A stretch of 64,000 nucleotides of DNA, taken from NCBI RefSeq assembly GCF_014648515.1, contig NZ_BMRG01000003.1:427477-491476 (forward strand). The letters run 5' to 3'. Position numbers and translations under genes: made by a program. Shown piece by piece: positions 15,953 to 25,750 of this stretch (positions are counted from its first letter, which is position 1; every line of letters begins with the position of its first letter). Source of the DNA: Saccharothrix coeruleofusca (GTDB lineage: Bacteria > Actinomycetota > Actinomycetes > Mycobacteriales > Pseudonocardiaceae). The notes beneath the pieces were generated by a model. The model made no database searches and was not told where the DNA came from. It was given only the letters and a program-made list of their open reading frames with translations.

Positions 15953-16605
15953 GCGCACCCGCTCGGGTGGGCGGTGGCTCGACCACGCCCGCCCCCAAGG
16001 CCAGGCCGCGCGAGCGCGCCCTGCGCTCGGTGCCCGAGCGCACCGGTCGGCCCCGGTCGGCCGCGGTGGAGCGCGCCTACGCCCGCCGCGCCCAGCGCTC
16101 CAGGCAGGGCCGCGGCGCGGCCGCGGTGACCAGGCAGCTCTCCGACGGGCCGAGGGCGCCGTTCGTGATGATGGTCATGCTCGTGCTGGGCGCGGGCATC
16201 ACCGCGATCATGTGGCTGTCCACCCAGGCGACCGCGGACTCCTACCGGCTGCAGGACGCGCGGGCCGAGGAGACCCGGCTGGCGCGGCAGGTGGAGCAGC
16301 TGCGGCGGGAGGTCGCGATGGCGGAGTCCCCGCTGTCGCTGGCCGAGGCCGCGGCCAAGCTGGGGCTGGTCCCGGCGGGCGATCCGGCCCGGTTGCGCAA
16401 GCTGCCCGACGGCTCGGTCGAGGTGCACGGCAAGCCGTCCCCGGTGCCGTCGCCGACACCGTCCACGACCCCGAGCGCCCCGCCGCAGACCGACCAGCAG
16501 GGCCAGCAGCAGCAGGACCAGCAGCAACAGCAGGGTCAGCAGCAACAGGACCAGGGCCAGCAGCAGGGGCAGCAGCAGGGCCAGCAGGACCAGCCGCAGA
16601 ACTGA
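15949..16605 (+). CDS. ftsL: FtsL-like septum formation protein with a Gln-rich tail
   Basis: Protein of 218 aa. A basic, Pro/Arg-rich cytoplasmic N-terminus of about 70 residues is followed by one membrane helix ([19 protein letters not shown]) and a heptad-type coiled coil ([19 protein letters not shown]) that ends in a region like [14 protein letters not shown]. This is the FtsL/DivIC layout, and the position between rsmH and ftsI is that of ftsL. After residue 170 comes a Ser/Thr/Pro segment and a tail of almost pure Gln/Gly/Asp (for example [15 protein letters not shown]), unusual for FtsL and outside the membrane. GTGA overlap with rsmH. Confidence 0.85.
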   Translation: MSAPARVGGGSTTPAPKARPRERALRSVPERTGRPRSAAVERAYARRAQRSRQGRGAAAVTRQLSDGPRAPFVMMVMLVLGAGITAIMWLSTQATADSYRLQDARAEETRLARQVEQLRREVAMAESPLSLAEAAAKLGLVPAGDPARLRKLPDGSVEVHGKPSPVPSPTPSTTPSAPPQTDQQGQQQQDQQQQQGQQQQDQGQQQGQQQGQQDQPQN

Positions 16606-16741
16606 GCACGTGACACCGCCGGGCGGGTGGTGGGTCGACAGCCCGGCCACCCGGCCCGCGACCCGACCGGAGGGCCGCGGGCGGCAGCGGTCCACCCCCC
16701 GGTGGCCCGCGCTCCCGCCATCCGGCACCAGGAGGTAAACC

Positions 16742-18646
16742 ATGCCGGGGCCCTCGCGGGGCAGGCCCCCGCGTCGTCCGCTGTCGGTGCGCGGAGCCGA
16801 GCCCGCGCGGCGGCGCGGCGCCAACAACCGGGTGCGCGTCGTGGTCGGCCGGGTCCTGCTGGTCGCGGCGCTGGTGGCGGCGGGGCTGAAGCTGGTGCAG
16901 GTCCAGGTCGTCGAGGCCGAGGAGTGGTCGGCGCTGGCCGAGAAGCAGCGCGCCACGCCCATCGACATCCCGGCCGCGCGCGGCTCGATCACCGACCGCA
17001 ACGGCAACCAGCTGGCCTTCAGCGTGGAGGCGCGCGCCCTGTACGCGGTGCCCAAGCTGATGCGCGAGAGGTGGGACATCGCCGCCGAGTCCAACCCGGA
17101 CATCGGCTCCTTCGACGATCACGTCAAGGCCATCGCGGCGTTCATCGAGCAGACCCTGGGCCCCGAGGTCGCCGGGCAGAAGACCGACCAGCGGACCATG
17201 CTGGACATGCTGTCCAGGGACACCACCTACGTCGAGCTGGTGGACAACGTGGACCCGGCCAAGGCCGAGGTGATCACCGACAAGTACTCCGACATCGGCT
17301 CGGAGTACCGGGCGGTGCGCGTCTACCCCAACGGGCGGCTGGCCGCCAACATCGTCGGCGCGGCGAACTGGCGCAAGAACGAGCAGCCGCCCGCCACGCA
17401 CGGCCTGCTGGGCCTGGAGACCTCGCAGGACAACCTGCTCGCGGGCCGCAACGGGCGGCGCATCGTGGACACCATGCAGGGCGGCAACGTGGTCATCCCC
17501 GGCCCGGACCGGTCGCGGGAGCTGGCCGCCGCCACACCGGGCAAGAGCCTGGAGCTGACGCTGGACCTGGACACCCAGCACGCGGTGCAGCGGATGATCA
17601 CCGACTACACCGCCCGCTCCGGCGCGCGCAACGGGTCCGCGGTGGTGCTGGACAGCCGCACCGGCGAGATCCTGGCCATGGCCAACGACAAGACCTTCGA
17701 CCCGACCGACTTCGGCTCCGCCACCGAGCAGGAGCTGCGCAACACGGCGGTGGCGTCGGTGTTCGAACCGGGCTCGGTGAACAAGGTGATCACCGCCGCC
17801 GCGGCCATCGAGGACGGGGTCTACCAGCCGGACAGCGTGCTGCACGTGCCCGACCGCATCAGGATCGCCGACCGGGTCATCAACGACGCCAGCCCGCACC
17901 CGCCGCAGGACATGACCTTCACCGGCGTGTTCGCCAAGTCCTCCAACGTGGGCACGCTGATGACCGCGCAGGAGGTCGGCCAGGACCGGTTCGCCAAGCT
18001 GCTGGAGGAGTTCGGGCTGGGGCAGCGCACCGGCTCCGGCCTGCCGGGCGAGGAGGCGGGCTACGTGCCGCCGCGCAACCAGTGGTCCGGTTCGACGTTC
18101 GGCAACCTGCCCATCGGTCAGGGCCTGAGCATGAACCTGCTCCAGATGACCGGCATGTACCAGGCGATCGCCAACGACGGGCTGCGCATCCCGCCCAGGG
18201 TGATCCGCGCCGAGGTCGACGCCAACGGCGCCCGCAAGGAGCTGGACCGCCCGCAGGGCGTGCAGGTGGTCAGCCCGCAGACGGCCAAGACGGTGCGCGA
18301 GATGTTCCGCGCCGTGACGCAGAGCGCCCCAGGGCAGACCGGCACCGGCGCCGCCGCCGCGCTGCCCGGCTACCAGGTCACCGGCAAGACGGGCACCGCG
18401 CAGCAGGTCGACGAGAAGTGCAAGTGCTACAGCATGTCGCAGTACTGGATCACGTTCGCGGGCATCTTCCCCGCCGACAACCCCCGGTTCGTGGTGGGCC
18501 TCATGCTCGACGCGCCGGACCAGGGCAAGGGGTTGGTCGGCCAGTCCGCGGCGCCGCTGTTCCACGACATCGCCTCCTACCTGGCGCAGCGCTACCAGGT
18601 GCCGATGTCGGCCGAGCCGAGCCCGGTGGTGGAACTGGTCCGGTGA
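16742..18646 (+). CDS. ftsI: Septal peptidoglycan transpeptidase FtsI (PBP3/PbpB)
   Basis: Protein of 634 aa. A basic N-terminus and one membrane anchor (VLLVAALVAAGLKLVQV) are followed by the dimerization/pedestal domain (RGSITDRNG at about 80). The transpeptidase domain has the three catalytic motifs: SVNK (345-348), SSN (400-402) and KTGT (549-552). It cross-links septal peptidoglycan and acts with FtsW. AGGAGG lies 7 nt before the ATG. A 136-bp gap separates it from ftsL. Confidence 0.95.
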   Translation: MPGPSRGRPPRRPLSVRGAEPARRRGANNRVRVVVGRVLLVAALVAAGLKLVQVQVVEAEEWSALAEKQRATPIDIPAARGSITDRNGNQLAFSVEARALYAVPKLMRERWDIAAESNPDIGSFDDHVKAIAAFIEQTLGPEVAGQKTDQRTMLDMLSRDTTYVELVDNVDPAKAEVITDKYSDIGSEYRAVRVYPNGRLAANIVGAANWRKNEQPPATHGLLGLETSQDNLLAGRNGRRIVDTMQGGNVVIPGPDRSRELAAATPGKSLELTLDLDTQHAVQRMITDYTARSGARNGSAVVLDSRTGEILAMANDKTFDPTDFGSATEQELRNTAVASVFEPGSVNKVITAAAAIEDGVYQPDSVLHVPDRIRIADRVINDASPHPPQDMTFTGVFAKSSNVGTLMTAQEVGQDRFAKLLEEFGLGQRTGSGLPGEEAGYVPPRNQWSGSTFGNLPIGQGLSMNLLQMTGMYQAIANDGLRIPPRVIRAEVDANGARKELDRPQGVQVVSPQTAKTVREMFRAVTQSAPGQTGTGAAAALPGYQVTGKTGTAQQVDEKCKCYSMSQYWITFAGIFPADNPRFVVGLMLDAPDQGKGLVGQSAAPLFHDIASYLAQRYQVPMSAEPSPVVELVR

Positions 18647-18723
18647 GCGCAGGCGCGACACCCCTGGAACTGGGACACCCGGTCCGGAATGGACGTCATG
18701 ACCGACCACTCTGCGTGCGCCGG

Positions 18724-18729
18724 TAGCCT
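18724..18729 (+). promoter_or_regulatory. -10 box of murE (leaderless internal dcw promoter)
   Basis: TAGCCT ends 7 nt before the GTG at 18737, with TGACCG (18699-18704) as a possible -35. It would give the mur genes transcription independent of the mra promoter. Confidence 0.5.
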
Positions 18730-18736
18730 TCCGCGC

Positions 18737-20296
18737 GTGCCTGCCAAGCTAGAGGGCAAGGTCGCGACCGCCCCGCCTCGCCCTTCCCGCACCTCCCCGG
18801 TGGCGGTGGCGGAGCTGGCCGCGGCCGTGGACGCCCGCCTCACCGCCCCCGCCCACGCGCACGTCCAGGTCAGCGGGGTGACGCTGCGCGCCCAGCACGT
18901 GCTGCCCGGTGACCTGTTCGCCGCGCTGCCCGGTGCCCGCGCGCACGGCGCGGACTTCGCCGACGAAGCCCTCGCGCGCGGCGCGGTGGCCGTGCTGACC
19001 GACGAGGCGGGCGCGTCCCGCGCCGCGCTGCGCGACGTGCCGGTGCTGGTGCACCGCGACCCGCGCGGCGTGCTGGGCGCGCTGGCCTCCCGCGTCTACG
19101 GCGACCCGTCGACCAAGCTGGCGGTGTGGGGGGTCACCGGCACCTCCGGCAAGACCACCACCACCTACATGGTCGAGTCCGCGCTGCGCGCCGCCGGGCT
19201 GGAGACCGGGGTGATCGGCACGGTGGAGACCCGCATCGCCGGGGAGCGGCTGGACAGCGCCCTCACCACCCCCGAGGCCCCCGACCTGCAGGCCCTGCTC
19301 GCGGTCATGGTCGAGCGCGGGGTCAGCGACGTGACGATGGAGGTCTCCAGCCACGCGCTGCGGCTGGGCCGGGTCGGCGGGGTGGGGTTCGCGGTGGGCG
19401 CGTTCACCAACCTGTCGCAGGACCACCTGGACTTCCACCCGGACATGGAGGACTACTTCCAGGCCAAGGCGCTGCTGTTCGACGGCCGTGCGCGGACCGA
19501 GGTGGTCTGCGTGGACGGCGAGTGGGGCCGCCGCCTGGTCAAGCCGGGCACGGTGACCGTGTCCGCCACCGGGTCCGCCACCGGGTCCACCACCGGCGAG
19601 GCCACCTGGACCGCCTCGGACGTGCGCGTCACCCCCACCGGCGAGCAGTCGTTCACCGCGCACGGCCCGGACGGGCTGACCCTGCCCGTCGAGCTGCGCC
19701 TGCCCGGCTCGTTCAACGTGGCCAACGCGCTGCTGGCGATCGCCTGCCTGCACGCGCGCGGCGTCGAGCCGGGGGCGATCACCCGCGGCCTTGCGCGGGT
19801 CCAGGTGCCCGGCCGGATGCAGCGGGTGGACGAGGGCCAGGACTTCACCGCCGTGGTCGACTACTCCCACAAGCCCGCCGCGGTCGCGCTGGCGCTGGAC
19901 GCGGTGCGCGCCCGCGCCACCGGCAGGGTGATCACCGTGCTGGGCTGCGGCGGCGACCGCGACACGGCCAAGCGCCCGCTGATGGGCGAGGAGGCCGCGC
20001 GGCGCAGCGACGTGCTGGTGGTGACCGACGACAACCCGCGCGGCGAGGACCCGGCGGAGATCCGCGCGGCGATGCTGCGCGGCGCGCTGGCCGTGCCCGG
20101 CGGTGAGCGGGGCGAGGTCGTGGAGATCGGCGACCGGCGCCGGGCCATCGAGCACGCGGTGTCGCTGGCCCGCGCGGGCGACGTGGTGGTCGTGGCGGGC
20201 AAGGGGCACGAGACCGGCCAGGAGATCGCGGGCGTGGTGCACCCCTTCTCCGACGTGGCGGCACTGTCCGAGGCGATCCGAGGAGCGCGTCCGTGA
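18737..20296 (+). CDS. murE: UDP-MurNAc-L-Ala-D-Glu:meso-diaminopimelate ligase
   Basis: Protein of 519 aa with the three Mur ligase domains. The UDP-binding N-domain comes first, then the ATPase domain with GVTGTSGKTTTTYM (about 133-146) and TMEVSSHALRLGRV, then the C-domain with VVDYSHKPAAV and the DNPR motif (TDDNPRGEDP, near 430), which specifies meso-DAP rather than lysine. It adds the third residue of the stem peptide in the cytoplasm. The GTG at 18737 follows a TAGCCT -10 box by 7 nt; upstream in-frame ATG codons at 18689 and 18698 are the alternative. GTGA overlap with murF. A short Thr/Ser/Gly repeat (ATGSATGSTTGEA) sits in the middle domain. Confidence 0.95.
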   Translation: MPAKLEGKVATAPPRPSRTSPVAVAELAAAVDARLTAPAHAHVQVSGVTLRAQHVLPGDLFAALPGARAHGADFADEALARGAVAVLTDEAGASRAALRDVPVLVHRDPRGVLGALASRVYGDPSTKLAVWGVTGTSGKTTTTYMVESALRAAGLETGVIGTVETRIAGERLDSALTTPEAPDLQALLAVMVERGVSDVTMEVSSHALRLGRVGGVGFAVGAFTNLSQDHLDFHPDMEDYFQAKALLFDGRARTEVVCVDGEWGRRLVKPGTVTVSATGSATGSTTGEATWTASDVRVTPTGEQSFTAHGPDGLTLPVELRLPGSFNVANALLAIACLHARGVEPGAITRGLARVQVPGRMQRVDEGQDFTAVVDYSHKPAAVALALDAVRARATGRVITVLGCGGDRDTAKRPLMGEEAARRSDVLVVTDDNPRGEDPAEIRAAMLRGALAVPGGERGEVVEIGDRRRAIEHAVSLARAGDVVVVAGKGHETGQEIAGVVHPFSDVAALSEAIRGARP

Positions 20297-21762
20297 TCCC
20301 GTTGAGCTTGGCCGAGATCGCCGAGGTCGTCGGCGGCAGGCTGCACGGCACCGACGGCAGCCCGGTGGTCACCGGCTCCGTCGAGTTCGACACCCGCGAG
20401 GTCACCGGGGGCGGGCTGTTCGTCGCCCTGCCCGGCGAGCGGGTGGACGGCCACGACTTCGCCGCCCAGGCCGTCGCCGCGGGCGCGGTGGGCGTGCTGG
20501 CGGCCCGCGAGGTCGACGGGCCCGCCGTCGTCGTGCCGCCGGTCGAGCGGCGGGGCGGCAACGCCTACGTGCTCTCCGGCGACACCGAGGGGCACGGCGC
20601 GGCCGTGCTGGCCGCGCTGGCCAAGCTGGCCAGGCACGTGACCGACCGGCTGGCCGCCGAGCACGGTCTGGTCGTGGTCGGCGTGACCGGCTCCTCCGGC
20701 AAGACCTCCACCAAGGACCTCATCGCGCAGGTGCTGTCCCCGATGGGGCCGACCGTCGCGCCGCCCGGCTCGTTCAACAACGAGCTCGGCCACCCGTGGA
20801 CCGCGCTGCGCGCCGACGCCGACACCCGCTACCTGGTGCTGGAGCTGTCCGCGCGCGGGCCGGGGCACATCGCCCACCTGTGCCAGGTGGCCCCGCCCAG
20901 CATCGGCGCGGTGCTCAACGTCGGCAGCGCGCACCTGGGCGAGTTCGGTTCCCGCCAGGGGATCGCGCAGGCCAAGGGCGAGCTGGTGGAGGCGCTGCCC
21001 GAAAGCGGCGTCGCGGTGCTCAACGCCGACGACCCGCTGGTGGCGGGCATGGCGCCGCGCACGAGGGCGAAGGTCGTGCTGGTCGGCGAGCACCCCCGCG
21101 CCGACGTGCGCGCCGAGGACGTGGTGCTCGACGAGCAGGCCCGCGCGGGTTTCCGGCTGGTCACCCCGAAGGGCGAGGCCCAGGTGCGGCTGGGCGTGCA
21201 CGGCCCGCACCAGGTCGGCAACGCGCTCACCGCCGCCGCGATCGCCCTGGAGCTGGGCGCGACACCCCAGGAGGTCGCCGACCGGCTCGGGCAGGCGCAG
21301 CGGGTCTCCGCGCACCGCATGGCGGTCACCGAGCGCGCGGACGGCGTCACGGTGATCAACGACGCCTACAACGCCAACCCCGAGTCGGTGCGCGCCGCGC
21401 TGAAGTCGCTGGCCGCCATGTCCCGCGCCACCACGCCCGCCCGGCGCAGCTGGGCGGTGCTGGGCGCGATGGCGGAGCTGGGCGGGGACTCGGTGCGCGC
21501 GCACGACGAGATCGGCAGGCTCGCGGTCCGCCTGGACATCAACAAGCTGGTCGTCGTGGGACCCGACGCCCGCGCGATGCACCAGGGAGCGCACCTGGAA
21601 GGATCATGGGGAGAGGAATCAGTTCTGGTGCCGGACGTCGCGGCGGCAATCGAGCTGCTGCGCGCCGAGGTGCGACCGGGTGACGTCGTGCTGGTGAAGG
21701 CATCCAACTCATACGGCCTGTGGCGGGTTGCCGAGGCTCTCCTGGAGGCGGGCAGCAAGTGA
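20293..21762 (+). CDS. murF: UDP-MurNAc-tripeptide:D-Ala-D-Ala ligase
   Basis: Protein of 489 aa. The N-domain has [20 protein letters not shown]; the ATP-binding loop is [13 protein letters not shown] (about 131-143); then [14 protein letters not shown], a MurF hallmark, and the C-domain with [13 protein letters not shown]. It adds the D-Ala-D-Ala dipeptide to complete the UDP-MurNAc-pentapeptide. Start GTG overlaps the murE stop as GTGA, and its own stop overlaps the mraY GTG the same way, so translation is coupled. Confidence 0.95.
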   Translation: MIPLSLAEIAEVVGGRLHGTDGSPVVTGSVEFDTREVTGGGLFVALPGERVDGHDFAAQAVAAGAVGVLAAREVDGPAVVVPPVERRGGNAYVLSGDTEGHGAAVLAALAKLARHVTDRLAAEHGLVVVGVTGSSGKTSTKDLIAQVLSPMGPTVAPPGSFNNELGHPWTALRADADTRYLVLELSARGPGHIAHLCQVAPPSIGAVLNVGSAHLGEFGSRQGIAQAKGELVEALPESGVAVLNADDPLVAGMAPRTRAKVVLVGEHPRADVRAEDVVLDEQARAGFRLVTPKGEAQVRLGVHGPHQVGNALTAAAIALELGATPQEVADRLGQAQRVSAHRMAVTERADGVTVINDAYNANPESVRAALKSLAAMSRATTPARRSWAVLGAMAELGGDSVRAHDEIGRLAVRLDINKLVVVGPDARAMHQGAHLEGSWGEESVLVPDVAAAIELLRAEVRPGDVVLVKASNSYGLWRVAEALLEAGSK

Positions 21763-22847
21763 AGAGCATCCTGATCGCGGCGGCGATCGCGCTGATCGTG
21801 TCGATCATGCTCACGCCGTACTTGATCAAGATCTTCTCCAGACAGGGCTTCGGCCAGGAGATCCGCGAGGAGGGACCGCAGAGCCACAAGACCAAGCGCG
21901 GCACGCCGACGATGGGCGGCGTGGCGATCCTGGTCGCGATGTGGGCGGGCTACCTGGGCGCGCACCTGGTGAACTCGATGTCGGCCTCGGCGCAGGACCA
22001 GACGCCCAGCGCCTCGGGCCTGCTGGTGCTGATGCTGACCACCTCGCTGGGCATCGTCGGCTTCCTCGACGACTTCATCAAGATCCGCAAGCAGCGCAAC
22101 CTGGGTCTGAACAAGACCGCCAAGCTGGTCGGCCAGTTCGTCGCCACCATCATCTTCGCGGTGCTGGTCATCCAGTTCCCGAACAAGCAGGGCCTCACGC
22201 CCGCGTCGGTGAACCTGTCGTTCGTGCGCGACATCGCCGTGGTGTCCTTCGGCGTGGTCGGCTTCGTGGTGTTCTGCTACGCGGCGATCTCCGCGTGGTC
22301 CAACGCGGTCAACCTGACCGACGGCCTGGACGGCCTGGCGGGCGGCACGTCGGCGATGGTGCTGGGCACCTACGTGGTGATCAGCTTCTGGCAGTTCCGC
22401 TACAACTGCTCCAACCTGCCCGTGGCGGGCTGCTACGACGTGCGCGACCCGCTGGACCTGGCGCTGGTGGCCGCCGCGGCGATGGCGGGCTGCATCGGCT
22501 TCCTGTGGTGGAACGCGGCCCCGGCCAAGATCTTCATGGGCGACACCGGCTCGCTGGCGCTGGGCGGCCTGGTGGCCGGACTGTCCATCACCACCCGCAC
22601 CGAGCTGCTGATGATCGTGATCGGCGGCATGTTCGTGGTCGAGGTCATGTCGGTGGTGCTGCAGGTCGCGGTGTTCCGCACGTCGCGGCGGCGGTTGTTC
22701 CGCATGGCGCCGTTCCACCACCACTTCGAACTCGCGGGCTGGGCCGAGACCACGGTGATCATCCGGTTCTGGCTGCTCGCGGGCATCTGCTGCATGTTCG
22801 GCCTCGGTCTGTTCTACAGCGAGTGGCTGACCGCGGTCGGGAGCTGA
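21759..22847 (+). CDS. mraY: Phospho-MurNAc-pentapeptide translocase
   Basis: Protein of 362 aa, standard MraY length, with about ten membrane helices. Conserved cytoplasmic motifs are [25 protein letters not shown]-type [36 protein letters not shown] and [15 protein letters not shown]; the Asp pairs bind Mg2+. It transfers phospho-MurNAc-pentapeptide to undecaprenyl phosphate, making lipid I. Start GTG overlaps the murF stop. Confidence 0.96.
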   Translation: MKSILIAAAIALIVSIMLTPYLIKIFSRQGFGQEIREEGPQSHKTKRGTPTMGGVAILVAMWAGYLGAHLVNSMSASAQDQTPSASGLLVLMLTTSLGIVGFLDDFIKIRKQRNLGLNKTAKLVGQFVATIIFAVLVIQFPNKQGLTPASVNLSFVRDIAVVSFGVVGFVVFCYAAISAWSNAVNLTDGLDGLAGGTSAMVLGTYVVISFWQFRYNCSNLPVAGCYDVRDPLDLALVAAAAMAGCIGFLWWNAAPAKIFMGDTGSLALGGLVAGLSITTRTELLMIVIGGMFVVEVMSVVLQVAVFRTSRRRLFRMAPFHHHFELAGWAETTVIIRFWLLAGICCMFGLGLFYSEWLTAVGS

Positions 22848-22849
22848 GC

Positions 22850-24199
22850 ATGGGTTTCCTCGCCGGGCGCGCCGTGCTGGTCGCGGGCGCCGGGGTGACC
22901 GGGCGGTCGGCCGCGGAGGCGCTGCTGGCCGCGGGCGCGTCGGTCACCGTCACCGACGGCTCGGCCGAGCGGCTGGCCGCGCTGGAGCAGCTGCTGCCCG
23001 GCGTGGCGCTGGTGCCGGGGCTGACCACGCCGCCGCCGGGGGTGGACCTGGTGGTGACCAGCCCCGGCTGGCGCCCGGACAACCCCCTGCTGGTGGCCGC
23101 CGCGGCGGCCGGGATCGAGGTGGTCGGCGAGGTCGAGCTGGCCTGGCGGATGGCCGCCGAGCTGGCCGACCCGCCCACCTGGCTGGCGGTCACCGGCACC
23201 AACGGCAAGACCACCACCGTCGGGATGCTGGAGTCGGTCCTGCGCGCGGCGGGCGTGGACGCGGTGGCGTGCGGCAACGTGGGCCTGCCCGTGGTGGACG
23301 CGCTGCTGGCCGGGCACCGGGTGCTGGCGGTGGAGCTGTCCAGCTTCCAGCTGCACTGGTCGCCGTCGGTGCGCCCGCAGGCGGGCGTGCTGCTGAACCT
23401 GGCCGAGGACCACCTGGACTGGCACGGCGGCATGGACGCCTACGCGGCGGCCAAGGCGCGCGTGCTGACCGGCGAGGTGGCCGTCGGCGGCGTGGACGAC
23501 GAGCTGGTCGCCGCGCTGCTGTCGGCGGCCCCGGCCGCCGCGCACGTCGGCTTCACCCTGGGCGAGCCCGAGGAGGGCCAGCTCGGCGTGGTGGGCGGCG
23601 CGCTGGTGGACCGGGCGTTCGGCCCTGACGCCGTGCTGGCCGAGATCTCCGACGTGCACCCGCCGGGCCCGCCCGGCGTCGCGGACGCGCTGGCCGCCGC
23701 GGCGTTGGCCCGCGCCTACGGCGTCCCGCCCGCCGCCGTGCGGCAGGGGCTGCGCGACTTCCGGCCCGGCGCGCACCGCGCGGTGCTCGTGGCGGAGGTG
23801 GACGGGGTCAAGTACGTCAACGACTCCAAGGCCACCAACCCGCACGCCGCCGCCGCGTCGCTGCGCTCCCACGACAGCGCGGTGTGGATCGCGGGCGGGC
23901 TGCTCAAGGGCGCGTCCGTGGACGACCTGGTGCGCGAGGAGGGACACCGGCTGCGCGCGGCGGTGCTGATCGGCGCGGACCGCGAGGTGATCGCGTCCGC
24001 GCTGGCCCGGCACGTGCCGGAGGTGCCGGTGGTGGACGTGGCGACGATGGAGGACGCGGTGCGGGCGGCCCGCTCCCTGGCGCGGCCGGGCGACGCGGTG
24101 GTGATGGCCCCGGCGGCGGCGTCGATGGACATGTTCACCGACTACGCGCACCGGGGACAGGCGTTCGTGGAAGCGGTGCGGGCCCTTCAGCGCTCGTAG
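22850..24199 (+). CDS. murD: UDP-MurNAc-L-alanine:D-glutamate ligase
   Basis: Protein of 449 aa. A Rossmann-like N-domain (VLVAGAGVTGRSAAEALL) binds UDP. The ATP loop is VTGTNGKTTTVGM (about 114-126), followed by VELSSFQLHW, NLAEDHLDWHG and the C-domain YVNDSKATNPHAAAASL. It adds D-Glu as second residue of the stem peptide. It starts 3 bp after mraY. The 3' end overlaps by 13 bp the 3' end of a convergent small gene, and the usual next gene ftsW comes only 1.7 kb later because of an insertion. Confidence 0.95.
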   Translation: MGFLAGRAVLVAGAGVTGRSAAEALLAAGASVTVTDGSAERLAALEQLLPGVALVPGLTTPPPGVDLVVTSPGWRPDNPLLVAAAAAGIEVVGEVELAWRMAAELADPPTWLAVTGTNGKTTTVGMLESVLRAAGVDAVACGNVGLPVVDALLAGHRVLAVELSSFQLHWSPSVRPQAGVLLNLAEDHLDWHGGMDAYAAAKARVLTGEVAVGGVDDELVAALLSAAPAAAHVGFTLGEPEEGQLGVVGGALVDRAFGPDAVLAEISDVHPPGPPGVADALAAAALARAYGVPPAAVRQGLRDFRPGAHRAVLVAEVDGVKYVNDSKATNPHAAAASLRSHDSAVWIAGGLLKGASVDDLVREEGHRLRAAVLIGADREVIASALARHVPEVPVVDVATMEDAVRAARSLARPGDAVVMAPAAASMDMFTDYAHRGQAFVEAVRALQRS

Positions 24200-24516
24200 A
24201 GCTTCTCCGGGCGGCGCAGGTACTCGTGCGCGCCGCCGACCACCGGGCACGGCCACGGCTCGCGGGCGAAGTGGCCGTCCACCCAGGTCGGCGCGCAACC
24301 GAGGCACAGCCCGAAGACGTCGGCCCGGTGGTCGCGCAGCATCCCGCGCACGGCGGCCACCAGGCGCGGCACCTCGGTGCGCGCCACGTCGAGGATGGTC
24401 TCGTCCTCGGTGTCGGCCTCGCTGGTCAGCAGTTCGACCTCGTCGAGGTAGCCGAGCATCTCCTGGTGCAGCAGCTCGTGCGCACGGGACAGGGCTGGGG
24501 GAACGGTTTTCGGCAT
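24187..24516 (-). CDS. Small hypothetical protein, divergent from the Scr1-type regulator
   Basis: Protein of 109 aa, mostly helical and acidic (HELLHQEMLGYLDEVELLTSEADTEDET in the pieces HELLHQEMLGYLDEV and LLTSEADTEDET), ending with a Cys-containing segment CLGCAPTWVDGHFAREPWPC. The three cysteines could bind a metal. I do not recognise the family. ATG 24516 is chosen; an upstream in-frame ATG at 24555 would add 13 residues. It overlaps the murD 3' end by 13 bp, convergently. It shares a 104-bp divergent promoter region with the regulator at 24621, so the two probably came together. Confidence 0.65.
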   Translation of the reverse strand: MPKTVPPALSRAHELLHQEMLGYLDEVELLTSEADTEDETILDVARTEVPRLVAAVRGMLRDHRADVFGLCLGCAPTWVDGHFAREPWPCPVVGGAHEYLRRPEKLYER

Positions 24517-24607
24517 GGCGGGAACAGTCCTCGCCGATGGACTGTTATGCAACACCGCAATGTGAAATGTCGCAGAAATGCACCCGATCGGTGGGCTGCT
24601 TTCCCGC

Positions 24608-24613
24608 TATCGT
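24608..24613 (+). promoter_or_regulatory. -10 box of the Scr1-like regulator (leaderless)
   Basis: TATCGT followed by 7 nt and then the ATG at 24621, the typical leaderless arrangement. Confidence 0.5.
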
Positions 24614-24620
24614 CGCGGTT

Positions 24621-25466
24621 ATGCCGCAGAACCGAGGACCAGGGGTGCGCCGCCGTGTCCTGGCCAGTGCTCTGACCCAACTCCGCGAGGAAGCGGGGCT
24701 CAGCTTCGACGACGTGATCGAATTCCTGGGTTATTCCAAGTCCAAGATCAGTCGCATCGAGTCCGCGACTTCGGGGTTGTCCATAGTGGACACCAGGGCG
24801 CTGGCCCAGTTGTACGGGGCCGATCCGGAGAAGACGGCGTGGTTGGTGCACCTGGCGAAGGTGGCCAAGAAGCGCGGCTGGTGGCACGTGTACGGCGACG
24901 TGCTGTTCGACTGGTTCTCCGAGTACGTGGCACTGGAGTCCGAAGCGATCGCCATCGACACCTTCGAGATCGACCTGGTGCCCGGACTGTTCCAGAGCCC
25001 CTCCTACGCCCGGTGGGTCATGCGTGCCTACGCGCCTGATGCGACCGATGCCGTCATCGACAAGCGCGCTGAGCTGCGGCAGACGCGACAGCGTCGCTTG
25101 GAGGACGGTTCGCTTTCGGTGTGGGCGATCCTCGATGAAGCCGCGTTGCGCCGGGTAGTGGGCGGCATGGAGGTGCATGAAACGCAGCTCCAGCACATGC
25201 TGGGGTTGACCGAACTGCCCAACGTGACGTTGCAGGTGCTGCCGTTCGGCAAAGGGCAGCACATGGCCATGGGTACCGCGTTCACCATGTTGAAGTTCAC
25301 CGGCTTTCCGGACATCGTCTACATAGACAACCTGACCGGCGGCCTCTATTTGGACGAAGGGGCGGAAGTCGAGAGGTATAGCCTGGTCATGGATCACCTG
25401 CGCGCTTCCGCGCTCGACCCGCGTGAGTCGGTTGTGTTCATCAAGCAGGTGATGGGCGGCGTCTAG
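24621..25466 (+). CDS. XRE-family regulator, Scr1-type (HTH plus DUF5753)
   Basis: Protein of 281 aa. An N-terminal Xre helix-turn-helix (LTQLREEAGLSFDDVIEFLG, then YSKSKISRIESATSGLS; about residues 15-60) is followed by the DUF5753 domain (TFEIDLVPGLFQSPSYARWVM, LQHMLGLTELPNVTLQVLPF). These proteins pair with DUF397 proteins, as here 15 bp downstream, and Scr1/Scr2 of Streptomyces is the type pair, sometimes called antitoxin-like. Third codon positions are less GC-biased than in the flanking dcw genes, consistent with later acquisition. It sits inside the dcw cluster between murD and ftsW. Target genes are unknown. Confidence 0.88.
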   Translation: MPQNRGPGVRRRVLASALTQLREEAGLSFDDVIEFLGYSKSKISRIESATSGLSIVDTRALAQLYGADPEKTAWLVHLAKVAKKRGWWHVYGDVLFDWFSEYVALESEAIAIDTFEIDLVPGLFQSPSYARWVMRAYAPDATDAVIDKRAELRQTRQRRLEDGSLSVWAILDEAALRRVVGGMEVHETQLQHMLGLTELPNVTLQVLPFGKGQHMAMGTAFTMLKFTGFPDIVYIDNLTGGLYLDEGAEVERYSLVMDHLRASALDPRESVVFIKQVMGGV

Positions 25467-25481
25467 GGGCGGGAGAAGGTC

Positions 25482-25670
25482 ATGTGGTCGGAGTGGCGCA
25501 AGAGCAGTCGTAGCAACGGGTCCGGCAACTGCGTCGAGGTGGCCGCTTCGGCTGAGGTGTTCCGGGTGCGGGACAGCAAGAACGCGGGCGGGCCGGTGTT
25601 GACCTTCTCCGGTCACGCGGTGGTGGCTTTCCTGGCGGCAGGGCGGGCGGGTCTCCTCGATCGCGGCTGA
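25482..25670 (+). CDS. DUF397 domain-containing protein (Scr2-like)
   Basis: Protein of 62 aa, typical DUF397 size, with the signature WRKSSRSNGSGNCVEVA near the start, then VFRVRDSKNAGGPVLTF and an FL-type C-terminus. GGGAGAAGG precedes the ATG. It forms an operon with the Scr1-type regulator and is thought to act with it as a small partner or toxin-like protein. Biochemical role not established. The 22-bp-period repeats start 11 bp after its stop. Confidence 0.9.
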   Translation: MWSEWRKSSRSNGSGNCVEVAASAEVFRVRDSKNAGGPVLTFSGHAVVAFLAAGRAGLLDRG

Positions 25671-25680
25671 GGCGGTGCCG

Positions 25681-25745
25681 GAACGCTCGGTTCGGAGGGG
25701 CCGAACGCTCGGTTCGGGGTGCGCGGACGCGCGACTCGCGGGTGG
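25681..25745 (+). repeat. 22-bp-period intergenic tandem repeat, locus 2
   Basis: GAACGCTCGGTTCGG at 25681 and 25703, then the diverged unit GGACGCGCGACTCGCG at 25725: three units with exact 22-bp period. Each GAAC-GCTCG-GTTC core is a small inverted repeat. It separates DUF397 from the ftsW upstream region. Confidence 0.75.
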
Positions 25746-25750
25746 GCCAG

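Noticed and set aside
25681-25745. GAAC-GCTCG-GTTC repeats as LexA boxes
   Set aside because: The centre is 5 nt, not the 4 nt of the SOS consensus, and the units form a 22-bp tandem array at gene ends rather than near promoters of repair genes.
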